Assembly: GCF_030403775.1 (NCBI RefSeq)
Contig: NZ_JAQMWQ010000028.1
Coordinates: 1-64,000 of the forward strand
DNA: 64,000 bases
Direction of reading: 5' to 3'
From: Paenibacillus sp. BSR1-1
GTDB lineage: Bacteria; Bacillota; Bacilli; Bacillales; Cytobacillaceae
This document shows, piece after piece, positions 41,501 to 49,712 of this stretch. The translations under genes were made by a program, and so were the position numbers. Each line of letters opens with the position of its first letter. Position 1 is the stretch's first letter. A model generated the notes under the pieces. It was not told the DNA's origin and did not search any database. It saw only the letters and a program-made list of their open reading frames with translations.

Positions 41501-41863
41501 TTAACAACCACAACGAAGCGTAGGATTGCTGTTTTCAATCTGTTTGATTTTTTCTGTCTGAACTGGTATATGCTCTAATATATCTTCAATAAGTCCATAT
41601 AGATCGCTCTGTGAATTCAAGGAATAATAGATCCACTGTCCTCTGCGTTCCTCTTTAACCACCCCTAAATCCTTCAGTTTTCGAAGATGCTGACTGATTG
41701 ACGGCTGACTCATATCAAACACTTCAAGAAATTCACACACACAGCATTCCCTTTGTTTTAATATAGCTACCATGGTTAAGCGTGTTTTATCGCCTAATAG
41801 CTTTAAAACGGTAGCGGCCCTATCTACATAAATTGTTGATTTCAACAAATGAAACACCTCCAA
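41501..41863 (-). CDS. arsR: ArsR-family arsenite-responsive repressor
   Basis: 120 residues: an ArsR winged helix with CCVCEFL (~47) in the metal-binding helix, recognition helix SQPSISQHLRKL and a tail ending RCGC. First gene of arsR-aqpS-arsC-hesB-like. The AT-rich region upstream (41864-41960) holds a dyad TATAAG..CTTATA that is a plausible operator. Confidence 0.88.
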   Translation of the reverse strand: MEVFHLLKSTIYVDRAATVLKLLGDKTRLTMVAILKQRECCVCEFLEVFDMSQPSISQHLRKLKDLGVVKEERRGQWIYYSLNSQSDLYGLIEDILEHIPVQTEKIKQIENSNPTLRCGC

Positions 41864-41997
41864 TCATATAAGCAAATAACAATTAACTTATATACTATGA
41901 CTTAGTATTGCTTGTATATTAATATATAGCTATATGCTTATATGTTAATTCGACATTTATTCAATTTCAAGCACTATAATTGTAAAGTTATTGTAAA

Positions 41998-42033
41998 AAA
42001 GGATTGATAACCGTAGTTACCAATCCCTTTTTT
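41998..42033. terminator. bidirectional terminator
   Basis: AAGGATTGATAAC and GTTACCAATCCCTT arms with poly-T on the + side and AAAAA..TTTTT symmetry; it ends the EamA gene at 42038. Confidence 0.78.
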
Positions 42034-42037
42034 TCCC

Positions 42038-42931
42038 TTATAATTTTATTTCCTTAAGTAAAAGTTGTTTTTTAGATATAGAGTTCGCTATAAAAACACC
42101 AGCCAAAATGAGCAAAGCACCTACATACCCTTGCATCCCCATATTTTCATGCAGGAAGAGGAAGGCAAATACGGCTGAAAAAATGGGTTCGAGAGAAAAG
42201 AGAAAACCCGTGCTTTCAGGTGTCGTGTACTGCTGCGCAATGGTCTGCATGACAAAGCCATAGGCAGAGGAGATGAGCGCCAAACCAAGCAGAGCAAACC
42301 AATGAATCGCTTCATGCGGCAAAACAGGTGTTTCAAAGATAAAAGTCCCGATAGTGGCATAAAGGCAAGAGAATCCAAGCTGATAAATCCCTAGCTGTAA
42401 AGCATCAACCTCTCGTGCAAAGAAGTTTGTGACGACAATGTGCACCGCATAAAGGAGGGCGGCAGCCAAGCAATAGAGTGAGCCGTTAGCAAAAGTAAAA
42501 CCATCCCGAATAGTAAGGAATGCTAAGCCGATCGAAACAACGAGAACTCCCGATATAATTTTATTACTTGGCCTTTTTCGCGTAATAAATGCTTGTAAAA
42601 TCGGCACTAAGATCACGGTTGTGCTCGTCAAAAAACCTGCAGATGAAGCAGTGGTATTTTTCATACCATACAATAGTGCCAGGAAAATTCCGAATAGCAG
42701 AGCGCCGACAATCGCGCTGTATTTCAAGGTTTTAGCGTCGATATGTATCATTTTTTTGAAAAAGATCGCCATCATCACGATAAAGGCAATGCCAAATCGT
42801 AAGGCAATGATGGTTAATGGAGATACCGTATCCACACAGAGTTTCATAAAAATATAAGAGGTTCCCCACCCCATCGAAACCGTAACTAAAATCAGGTTTG
42901 CCTGTTTTTGTGTCATCTGAGTCAGCCCCAA
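42038..42931 (-). CDS. EamA-family (DMT) transporter
   Basis: 297 residues, about ten TM helices in two EamA halves (VSMGWGTSYIFMKLCVD, and TGFLLSLEPIF-like TGFLFSLEPIFSAVFAFLFL split near residue 230). Probably a metabolite or amino-acid exporter. It is divergent from a LysR regulator about 100 bp away, the usual setting for LysR-controlled exporters. TTG 42931 and ATG 42916 are both possible starts. Confidence 0.83.
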   Translation of the reverse strand: MGLTQMTQKQANLILVTVSMGWGTSYIFMKLCVDTVSPLTIIALRFGIAFIVMMAIFFKKMIHIDAKTLKYSAIVGALLFGIFLALLYGMKNTTASSAGFLTSTTVILVPILQAFITRKRPSNKIISGVLVVSIGLAFLTIRDGFTFANGSLYCLAAALLYAVHIVVTNFFAREVDALQLGIYQLGFSCLYATIGTFIFETPVLPHEAIHWFALLGLALISSAYGFVMQTIAQQYTTPESTGFLFSLEPIFSAVFAFLFLHENMGMQGYVGALLILAGVFIANSISKKQLLLKEIKL

Positions 42932-43032
42932 CCTTTCAAGATTGGCTCTATCGTATCACCCGGATTTACATTAGTAAAACGAATATTTATTATAGAACTA
43001 TTAGAAATACTTATGAAGGGAGGCCCTTGGTG

Positions 43033-43902
43033 ATGAATTCCTATTACGCTTTTATCAAAGCGATCGAAACAGGCAGTTTTACCAAAGCGGCGGAAGAGCT
43101 GGGCTATACGCAATCCGCCATTAGCCAAATGGTCCATTCCTTAGAGGAGGAACTTTCTACGACTCTTATTCTCCGTTCTCGGACAGGTATTACCCTGACG
43201 CCGGATGGCGAGGAATTTTTGCCTTTTATTAAAAACATTTGTAATTCTCATAGAGAATTGCAGGAAAAGCTTAAAGAGATGGAAGGACTGCACAGCGGAC
43301 TTATTCGCATTGGCACCTTTTCTAGTGTTTCCTGTCATTGGCTTCCCGGTTTGATGAAAGATTTTAAGAAACAATACCCGGCTGTACAGTTCGAGTTGCA
43401 TCAAGGGGATTATACGGATATTTTCCATTGGATTAAAGATGGGAGCGTGGACTTTGGCTTTGTGAATCCAAAGGCAGTCTCGAATCTGATGACCATTCCC
43501 TTGCAAGAGGATGAAATGCTCGCCGTATTGCCAACCGAACATTCTTTAGCCGCTCATCCCAAAGTCGCCTTAAAGGAATTAACGAATGACCCTTATATCC
43601 TTTTAGATGAGGGCGAATTCAGTGAACCATTAACGATCTTTAACCAACATAACTTCCAACCCAATATTCAATACCGTGTATATGATGATTATTCGATCAT
43701 GTCGATGATCGAACAGGGACTTGGCATTTCCATTTTGCCAAAGCTTGTCTTAAGCAGATGTCCCTATCAGATTGTCACAAAACCCATCTCACCAGCTATT
43801 GTACGGACAATCAGCCTGGCATACAAGGACAAAAGAGTTTTGCCGATTGCCAGCAGGTATTTTATCGATTTTATCATCGAGAGGTATAGCAATCCTATAT
43901 GA
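43033..43902 (+). CDS. LysR-family transcriptional regulator
   Basis: 289 residues: an N-terminal HTH (YYAFIKAIETGSFTKAAEEL..SAISQMVHSLEEEL, residues 3-62) and a periplasmic-binding-like effector domain (LIRIGTFSSVSCHWLPG.., LGISILPKLVL). ATG 43033 follows GGGAGG; the upstream frame from 42898 lies in the divergent promoter. It likely controls the adjacent EamA exporter. Confidence 0.88.
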   Translation: MNSYYAFIKAIETGSFTKAAEELGYTQSAISQMVHSLEEELSTTLILRSRTGITLTPDGEEFLPFIKNICNSHRELQEKLKEMEGLHSGLIRIGTFSSVSCHWLPGLMKDFKKQYPAVQFELHQGDYTDIFHWIKDGSVDFGFVNPKAVSNLMTIPLQEDEMLAVLPTEHSLAAHPKVALKELTNDPYILLDEGEFSEPLTIFNQHNFQPNIQYRVYDDYSIMSMIEQGLGISILPKLVLSRCPYQIVTKPISPAIVRTISLAYKDKRVLPIASRYFIDFIIERYSNPI

Positions 43903-43936
43903 AAAGCGTTCCTCAAATAGCAGGAACGCTTTTCAT
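43901..43936. terminator. bidirectional terminator
   Basis: GAAAAGCGTTCCT and AGGAACGCTTTTC arms. It lies between the convergent LysR and MmcQ/YjbR genes. Confidence 0.85.
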
Positions 43937-43943
43937 ATGGAAT

Positions 43944-44333
43944 TTAATGGATTTCTGTATTGGAGATTAATTTGACCAAACGCTTCGGCGCTGCCCGGCA
44001 ATACCCTTCATAAATGTATCCCTTAAGCTCTGCCCAGTTTTGATTTTGAGTGATGTAACGAGAGGTCCAGCCGTGCTGGCCGATATAAGGTGTCTTAAAA
44101 TACCCTGGCTGCTGAATCAAAAACTCTTGCGTGGTCGGCAATGTCTTGATTGCTGCCGAAACACCCTCCTTACTCTCCCCCATCATGACAAACGGTTTAT
44201 CCTTCACACGGAACGAAGTATGGCCAAAGCCATCGATTTCCTCTGTGACCTCCGGCAGTTCCATACAAATTTCTCTAATCTTAACCAGTACCGCTAAACC
44301 TTCATTGGATGAAATCTGTTTATGGTGTTCCAT
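43944..44333 (-). CDS. MmcQ/YjbR-family protein
   Basis: 129 residues: ICMELPEVTEEIDGFGHTSFRVKDKPFVMMG, written here as ELPEVTEEIDGFGHTSFRV, then GQHGWTSRYI and a C-terminal YRAAPKRLV-like sequence. This is the YjbR 'double-wing' DNA-binding-like fold of unknown function. GGGGGC precedes the ATG. Confidence 0.8.
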   Translation of the reverse strand: MEHHKQISSNEGLAVLVKIREICMELPEVTEEIDGFGHTSFRVKDKPFVMMGESKEGVSAAIKTLPTTQEFLIQQPGYFKTPYIGQHGWTSRYITQNQNWAELKGYIYEGYCRAAPKRLVKLISNTEIH

Positions 44334-44406
44334 TCATTTAGCCCCCATTATATATTGATAAAATCATACCCCAATGAAGGCTAAAACTTCCATATGAACA
44401 ACCTGT

Positions 44407-45858
44407 TCAACATTCATTTTTCAAATTTAAAAATTCACTTATTCCCTGAACATAATCTCCTTTAGGATAGTTATGGTACAGCAGACTCGCTAACCGCACC
44501 GGATCGCCAAAGAAATATCGTTCATAATGGGTTTGTCTAGTGCCAAACGAGCTCATCGTCAAATCCCATGCTAAGCGGAAGATTTTCACCCGGTCGTCTG
44601 CGGGCTTGCTTGCCCCTTGCAAATATTTATCAAGATCTGACCGAATTTCAGATTGAAAGTCTTTTTCGGTTGGCAGTGATACCATTCCGCTTGCCCCGAT
44701 TAACTGAATGATTTCACTGAAGCGGGGATAAATCCGCGGGAAGACGCTATTGGCCACTTGAAGAGGGATCATACTCGGTCTCATAAATCCCCATTCATCC
44801 AGAGCCGCATCATTTTCGGATTTCTCTAAGAGTGCTTTCATCGTTTCAATACCTGTAATAATTTCAGACAGCTTTTCCTGAATGTGCTGATACTCACGGA
44901 CATTAATCGTCTCGACCAACAGTTCGGCGACGCCGAGCATAAATTCGGTTTTGGCAATCTGCCTTGTCACTGCTTGATGGGTAGCAAATGGCTGAAACGA
45001 GCATTTCTGCATAAATTCAGAAGCTGCCTCGACATTATCGTAAAAAAAGACACGTTCCCATGGCACCAGGACATGATCAAAAACAAGGATTGTATCCATC
45101 TCTTCATATCTTGAGCTAAGCGGATGATTAAAAATTGATTCACCGCCGACAAACGATTCGCGGCAGATAAATTTTAATCCTTTTGTATCTGTTGGAATCG
45201 AAAAGGCAAATGCTTCATCTGTATCAAAGTACATTCTTGGTGCATTATATACCAGGATTTCATCTGTTAATCCTCCTTGAGTTGCCAGGAGGCGGGCCCC
45301 ATGAATCACGATTCCCTTTTCATTTTTATCAATGATCTTAGCCGAAATCGGTTCTTTTGAACTTCCATAATAGAGCTGGGAACGATTCACCTGCGGGGTA
45401 ATAAAGGTATGGGTAAACGAAAGGTCGTTTTCCCTGGCTCGTTCGTATAACGCCTGGATATTTTCAGGAAAACAATTCTCTTTATTTTTTAGAATATCTG
45501 CTGAGGAGGCAAAGCTCATGACCACCGAGTTCATGTAGTCAGGACTTCTCCCCATCATGCCATGCGTGTGCCTTGCCCAGATTTCCATCATCCTTCGCCT
45601 GCGCCTTAAATCCTCTTTCGTTTTTGGCTGCAAAAAAGAAAGACCAATTGACTCCTTGGTTTCGGGTGATGTATAGGTCAGGATCTCTTTTAGATCAGCG
45701 TTTTGCTGCAAATCATAAAGGGATGCTTTTGTTTGGAGGATCCCTTTGAAAGCCGGATGTTCCGAGATGGTACCGGCAATTCTTTTTCCGTCATACCAAA
45801 TTTCCGTCTTCATTCGATTTATTCGCTCAATAAATTCTTTTCCATTTATAACACCCAT
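44407..45858 (-). CDS. HpaB-family FADH2-dependent 4-hydroxyphenylacetate 3-monooxygenase-like protein
   Basis: 483 residues, acyl-CoA-dehydrogenase-like fold of the HpaB family: GRSPDYMNSVVMSFA, THTFITPQVNRS, HGARLLATQGG, HVLVPWERVFFYDN and GASGMVSLPTEKDF. Members hydroxylate phenols with FADH2 from a separate reductase (HpaC). No reductase gene is nearby, so the partner must be elsewhere. The substrate is uncertain. GGGAG precedes the ATG. Confidence 0.88.
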   Translation of the reverse strand: MGVINGKEFIERINRMKTEIWYDGKRIAGTISEHPAFKGILQTKASLYDLQQNADLKEILTYTSPETKESIGLSFLQPKTKEDLRRRRRMMEIWARHTHGMMGRSPDYMNSVVMSFASSADILKNKENCFPENIQALYERARENDLSFTHTFITPQVNRSQLYYGSSKEPISAKIIDKNEKGIVIHGARLLATQGGLTDEILVYNAPRMYFDTDEAFAFSIPTDTKGLKFICRESFVGGESIFNHPLSSRYEEMDTILVFDHVLVPWERVFFYDNVEAASEFMQKCSFQPFATHQAVTRQIAKTEFMLGVAELLVETINVREYQHIQEKLSEIITGIETMKALLEKSENDAALDEWGFMRPSMIPLQVANSVFPRIYPRFSEIIQLIGASGMVSLPTEKDFQSEIRSDLDKYLQGASKPADDRVKIFRLAWDLTMSSFGTRQTHYERYFFGDPVRLASLLYHNYPKGDYVQGISEFLNLKNEC

Positions 45859-45984
45859 AATTCCACTCCCATATTCGTACGAGTTAGCTAGTTTTATTTT
45901 ATTGACAAACAGTGAAGCCTGTTCCTCTTTTTTCAGAAAGGATAAGCCTTGATTTAAATCGACTTTTTATCAAAAATAAAAAAG

Positions 45985-46012
45985 GGCACGATTCTAATTT
46001 GAATCGTGCCCT
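45985..46012. terminator. terminator near the YjcZ-type gene
   Basis: AGGGCACGATTC and GAATCGTGCCCT arms; minus-strand T run TTTTTTATTTTTG. Confidence 0.82.
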
Positions 46013-46032
46013 CTCTTCACCTGGTTAGCCCA

Positions 46033-46155
46033 TTACAAGAATGAAGCACCAACGATGATTAACAGAATGAACAATACTACAATCAATACAAAGCTTCCGC
46101 CGCCGTAGCCGTAGCCGCCGCCGTAGCCATAACCGCCGTATCCGTACCAACCCAT
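46033..46155 (-). CDS. YjcZ-family small Gly/Tyr-rich membrane peptide
   Basis: 40 residues: [20 protein letters not shown] followed by the TM helix [20 protein letters not shown]. This is the YjcZ-type family, common as several copies in sporulating Bacillaceae and linked to the spore. AGGTGG lies before the ATG and a strong terminator follows. Confidence 0.9.
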   Translation of the reverse strand: MGWYGYGGYGYGGGYGYGGGSFVLIVVLFILLIIVGASFL

Positions 46156-46324
46156 ACTTTTCACCACCTAACTGAAAAATATTCTTCTTTCACTTTTATA
46201 TGTATTGCGAAAGACAAGTATTGATTGGACAAAATCACTATGATTTCGACAAAATAAGTAATTTGACTACATAAGCTCAGCTTTTTTTGATTCGACTAGG
46301 CTGGATTTAAGTACTGTACACGTT

Positions 46325-46556
46325 TGATTGGGAGCCTATGGGACAAAACCTCTTTGATTTCTTCATGAAATGTCCCATAGACTGCTGCTATGAGACAAAA
46401 CCGCATAGATTTCAGCTCAAAATGTCCCATAGATTGGTTCTATGAGACAATACCTCCTTGATTCCTGCACAAAATGTTCCATAGACTGCTTCTACAAAAC
46501 CTCTTTGATTTCTTCACGAATTGTCCCATAGACTGACTGCTTCTATGAGACAATTC
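46325..46556. repeat. 52-bp tandem array with inverted-repeat core (about 4 copies)
   Basis: Units of 52 bp begin CTATGGGACA or CTATGAGACA. TGTCCCATAG at the end of one unit pairs with CTATGAGACA at the start of the next around ACTGCTG. Spacer is CTCTTTGATTTCTTCA-like. The last copies are rearranged. Same period and arm/loop geometry as at 9.5 and 31.2 kb, unrelated sequence. Confidence 0.9.
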
Positions 46557-46557
46557 A

Positions 46558-46597
46558 AACAAAAAACGGCCTGGTGAGAGAGCGTCTCACCAGGCCT
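46558..46597 (-). terminator. terminator of the His-tailed membrane gene
   Basis: GGCCTGGTGAGA and TCTCACCAGGCC perfect 12-bp arms, then GTTTTTTG on the minus strand. Confidence 0.88.
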
Positions 46598-46611
46598 GGA
46601 TCGGGCCATTT

Positions 46612-46887
46612 TTATTTATGCATATGATGCCATTTTTGAAATTGTTCATGACCGGGTCCGTGTCCATGGTGATGATCGGAATGGGAAGCGGCTCCGCCGC
46701 CAAAGCCAATCACCAATCCAACGGCGAACACACATAATGAATAAATCACTCGGCGTTTCCGTTTATGACGAAAATGGCTAAATTCCTCTTTTAATTCATT
46801 TTTGATTTCATTTTTCAATGCTTGGATATCAACTTGAGGCTGTTCCTTAGGCTGCTCTTGAGCCTGTTCTTGTGGTTCATCGGGCAT
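46612..46887 (-). CDS. small membrane protein with His-rich C-terminus
   Basis: 91 residues: a Gln/Glu/Pro-rich start (PDEPQEQAQEQPKEQPQ), a charged helix, KRKRR stop-transfer, a TM helix VIYSLCVFAVGLVIGFGGG and a tail SHSDHHHGHGPGHEQFQKW HHMHK. Positive residues before the helix place the His-rich tail outside. It may bind divalent metals at the surface. AAAGGAGGTG precedes the ATG. Not a recognised named family. Confidence 0.75.
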   Translation of the reverse strand: MPDEPQEQAQEQPKEQPQVDIQALKNEIKNELKEEFSHFRHKRKRRVIYSLCVFAVGLVIGFGGGAASHSDHHHGHGPGHEQFQKWHHMHK

Positions 46888-47006
46888 TTTACCACACCTC
46901 CTTTTCTCTAATATATGGAGGCAAGAACGAATCCTTTATGAACAAATTGTTAATTTTTTCGAAATTTAATTAGGAATGGGGATCAACAGTATAAATTTCA
47001 CGGTGG

Positions 47007-47137
47007 ATTGGACAATTTTTACGGCACTTTGGACAATTTTCTGAGTGGTTTGGACAATTTCGAGGTGATTTTGGACATTTTTTCCTAGCTTTGGACATTT
47101 TCCAAGCCGTTTTGGATATTTAGACAAAAAATGGAAA
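47007..47137 (+). repeat. 21-bp array, TTTGGACAATTTT type
   Basis: Six units at 47007, 47028, 47049, 47070, 47090 and 47111 (one step of 20 bp), core TTTGGACAWTTTT, ending TTTAGACAAAAAATGGAAAC. It is the only array of this type located between divergent gene starts. Confidence 0.9.
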
Positions 47138-47232
47138 CAAAACCTTTATCCGCTTCAACCCAACCCGGTGATAGGCACCCGCTTCTTTTTTTCAAAATCC
47201 AGTCATATGATTAATCAAAAAGACTGGACAAG

Positions 47233-47802
47233 GTGATTGTTATTATTCAGACATTATTAGCGACGATTATCGGCAGCTTACTGGTTGGAATTGGGGTGAA
47301 TGGGTTTCTTGTCCCCCATCATTTAATAGACGGCGGAATCCTTGGAATTGCATTAATCCTTCACTATTTCTACGAGTTTCAAACAGGAATTACAATGGTT
47401 GCATTAAGCCTCCCTATCTGTATTTTTTCAGCCATGCACCAAAGAGGTTATTTTTTCACCAATATCCAAGGATTACTAGCTTCTTCGTTTTTCATTGATT
47501 TGCTCGCTCCCTTAAGAACTCAATTTCTCATCTCCCAGTTTGCAAGTGCCATAATCGGGGGAGTCGTCATTGGAACGGGGGTGGGCCTCATGCTGCGCTA
47601 CAAGACCAGCACGGGAGGCACCGACCTGCTTGCCAAAATTATTTCGAGTGTTATCCCTATAAATCTGGCACTTGCTATTATCTTCCTGGACGGACTCATC
47701 ATTTTGTCAGGGTTTGCTGTTCTCGAAGTGGACAACTTCCTTTATTCCTGTATGGCGATATGCACTGTTGGGTTAGTGACGGCCTTAATTGAGGGGAGAT
47801 AA
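47233..47802 (+). CDS. YitT-family (DUF161) membrane protein
   Basis: 189 residues with five to six TM helices and the DUF161 signatures GSLLVGIGVNGFLVPHHLIDGG and GTGVGLMLRYKTSTGGTDLLAKII, each seen in shortened form. The C-terminal DUF2179 domain of typical YitT proteins is absent, so this is a short form. GTG 47233 is the assigned start with a weak RBS. Function of the family is unknown. Confidence 0.82.
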   Translation: MIVIIQTLLATIIGSLLVGIGVNGFLVPHHLIDGGILGIALILHYFYEFQTGITMVALSLPICIFSAMHQRGYFFTNIQGLLASSFFIDLLAPLRTQFLISQFASAIIGGVVIGTGVGLMLRYKTSTGGTDLLAKIISSVIPINLALAIIFLDGLIILSGFAVLEVDNFLYSCMAICTVGLVTALIEGR

Positions 47803-47827
47803 TTTTTGCATGTGGGTTTGACCGACA

Positions 47828-48334
47828 CTAATGGGAGTCAGCTTTTTCAATTGGCTGCCTTCTCATTACCCAATGAAAAAAGAGCAACACTAAGCATTGA
47901 ATCGCTAAATATACACTAAAGGAATAAGAGAGGTGCCAGCCTTTATAGGTAAACACACCAAACTTTTGATTAATCCATTCAAACAACGTTCCTCCAGCCG
48001 TGCAAAGAACGAGAAAAAGCAAAATCCAATACCCTCTAATGTTCCATTTGTCATAGAAATAAAGAAACAAATAAGAAAAAGGGGCATATAAAAAGTAGGT
48101 AATCAAATCAAATAAATCGTAATTTGGTGTATCCATGATATTATATAAATCAAGCTTAGGCGAAGCGAGCAAATGATCGGAAAGCCTCGCAATCGTTGTG
48201 CCGATTAACAAAAAAAGGACCGTTATACTTCGAGGAAATCTTCTCGGCAAAAGAAAAACAACAAGATAGGACAGGCCGACACAAAGAAGCAGAAACCATT
48301 CGTTTTCATCAAATTTCTCTGGCAACGGAAGCAT
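47828..48334 (-). CDS. CBO0543-type membrane protein
   Basis: 168 residues, four to five TM helices, with the family-like GGTLFEWINQKFGVFTYKGW and a C-terminal HWVMRR. It is followed on the same strand by a related protein encoded directly upstream; the genes touch. Function unknown. Confidence 0.72.
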   Translation of the reverse strand: MLPLPEKFDENEWFLLLCVGLSYLVVFLLPRRFPRSITVLFLLIGTTIARLSDHLLASPKLDLYNIMDTPNYDLFDLITYFLYAPFSYLFLYFYDKWNIRGYWILLFLVLCTAGGTLFEWINQKFGVFTYKGWHLSYSFSVYLAIQCLVLLFFHWVMRRQPIEKADSH

Positions 48335-48808
48335 CTATTCGGGAATCCCTTCTTTTCTCATTAAATTTCGGTACCATGCTAATGCCAAGTGGACAATCAA
48401 CACAATCAAGGTTTGGAGGATGAAAGAAAGCCAGAATGGCCAGCCCTTATAGGTTATGACATCCCATTCTACCAGCCAGCGTTCAACCACAGATTGAATG
48501 CCTACAAATAAACCTGTCCATATCCATTTAGACAATGCAGATTTAAAAAAGGGCTGTAAATTGAAATAACTCAGCCAGATAAACGGATAGATAATGGTTT
48601 CATACACCCGGAAAATAATAAAGAGTTCCGTATCATTCGCAATAGTCCAAACATCTAAATTGATATACAAGATGGCGCAATAGCTGGTAACGAGGAACTC
48701 CAAAATCATGAGAATAAAAATGTTTTCAAATAAGTGAAGTCGCTTCTTCATGATATAATATGAAACCAACAGTATAATTGCGGCATCTATGATTAAGGTA
48801 AGTTTCAT
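48335..48808 (-). CDS. CBO0543-type membrane protein, second copy
   Basis: About 157 residues from ATG 48808 (MKLTLIIDAA), with five TM helices and VVERWLVEWDVITYKGWPFW, matching the FEWINQKFGVFTYKGW block of the neighbour. The stop directly abuts the downstream ATG, so the two are coupled. They look like a tandem duplication of a small integral membrane protein. The RBS is weak and the start is uncertain. Confidence 0.7.
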   Translation of the reverse strand: MKLTLIIDAAIILLVSYYIMKKRLHLFENIFILMILEFLVTSYCAILYINLDVWTIANDTELFIIFRVYETIIYPFIWLSYFNLQPFFKSALSKWIWTGLFVGIQSVVERWLVEWDVITYKGWPFWLSFILQTLIVLIVHLALAWYRNLMRKEGIPE

Positions 48809-48918
48809 ATTTATAGTATTCTTAAAGAAACTGAAAACTATGCAGCGAAAAAAGGAAAATAGAAGGATTTCACTTTCCTCTATCATTTTTTACAATACAT
48901 ACAAGGGGGTAAAAGAAC

Positions 48919-49227
48919 ATGTTAAAAAGAATAGTCATCCTTGCGATACTTTCATCTATATTAATTGTTTTAGTATTAGTAAAATCTCATTCAGTTGCGC
49001 CTGTTGACAAAACAAGTACTAATGCCGCGCAGTACACAACGCTAGAATACAAGATTAGCGACATTAAAGGCAATCAATATTACGGAAAAAGTGAAGACGG
49101 GACAGGAATCCAATTTTCTGCAGATAAAATCGTCTCCGGTGACAAGATAAACGTTGATGATGAGGTCATATGTTATTTTGAAAAAGATAACTTAGGTAAA
49201 GGAATAGTGAAAGTCGAGAAGAAATAA
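48919..49227 (+). CDS. exported or membrane-anchored small protein
   Basis: 102 residues: MLKRIVILAILSSILIVLVL signal/anchor helix, then a beta-rich domain (YKISDIKGNQYYGKSEDGTG.., VDDEVICYFEKDNLGKGIV). The domain looks like a small OB/beta-barrel similar to other short Bacillus exported proteins. AAGGGGG precedes the ATG. Family not recognised. Confidence 0.7.
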   Translation: MLKRIVILAILSSILIVLVLVKSHSVAPVDKTSTNAAQYTTLEYKISDIKGNQYYGKSEDGTGIQFSADKIVSGDKINVDDEVICYFEKDNLGKGIVKVEKK

Positions 49228-49259
49228 TAATACCGGTTGAAAGGGCAGGGAGAGAATAG

Positions 49260-49682
49260 ATGCTGTACATATGGGATATCGAGAAGATCATTGAAAATAC
49301 ATTGCGTGAGCACAATTTAAAGATTAATTATGAATTTAACAATAATCTGCCTGCTCCGATGAGTTACAATGTATCGACAAATACAATAAAGTTTAACTAC
49401 ATACAAGTAAACGGCTACTTGGCTAAAATTAATTTTAAAATAAAAGAAACCGACGAAAACTTAATTAAAATTATTCTTTATCATGAAATCGGATATTATT
49501 TAGATTTTAAGAAAAACAAACATGATTTAAGGATTCTAAAGTACGGTGAAGATGAAGAAATTGAACAGCTTAAAACAAAAATAGAAACGAATGCTTGGGA
49601 ATATGGCAGAACAATGGTGCCTGAACAACTCGTGAAAGCCTATGATCAAGTCCGGGAATTAGATAAACTAATGCTAAAATAA
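49260..49682 (+). CDS. ImmA/IrrE-like protein with altered zinc motif
   Basis: 140 residues, cytosolic. Residues ~77-90 read ILYHEIGYYLDFKKN, recalling HExxH of ImmA/IrrE and related metallopeptidases (usually HEIGHYLD), but the second His is Tyr. Downstream AWEYGRTMVPEQL matches the AxxFG/W.xM.P segment of those proteins with an extra acidic Glu. GGGAGAG precedes the ATG. It may be inactive, bind metal differently, or belong to a distinct group. Confidence 0.6.
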   Translation: MLYIWDIEKIIENTLREHNLKINYEFNNNLPAPMSYNVSTNTIKFNYIQVNGYLAKINFKIKETDENLIKIILYHEIGYYLDFKKNKHDLRILKYGEDEEIEQLKTKIETNAWEYGRTMVPEQLVKAYDQVRELDKLMLK

Positions 49683-49702
49683 AAAAGCCTCACATGGAGG
49701 CC
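49681..49702 (-). terminator. terminator of the LysM/SH3 gene
   Basis: GCCTCCATGTGAGGC then TTTTTTA on the minus strand. Confidence 0.7.
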
Positions 49703-49712
49703 CGTACTAGAT

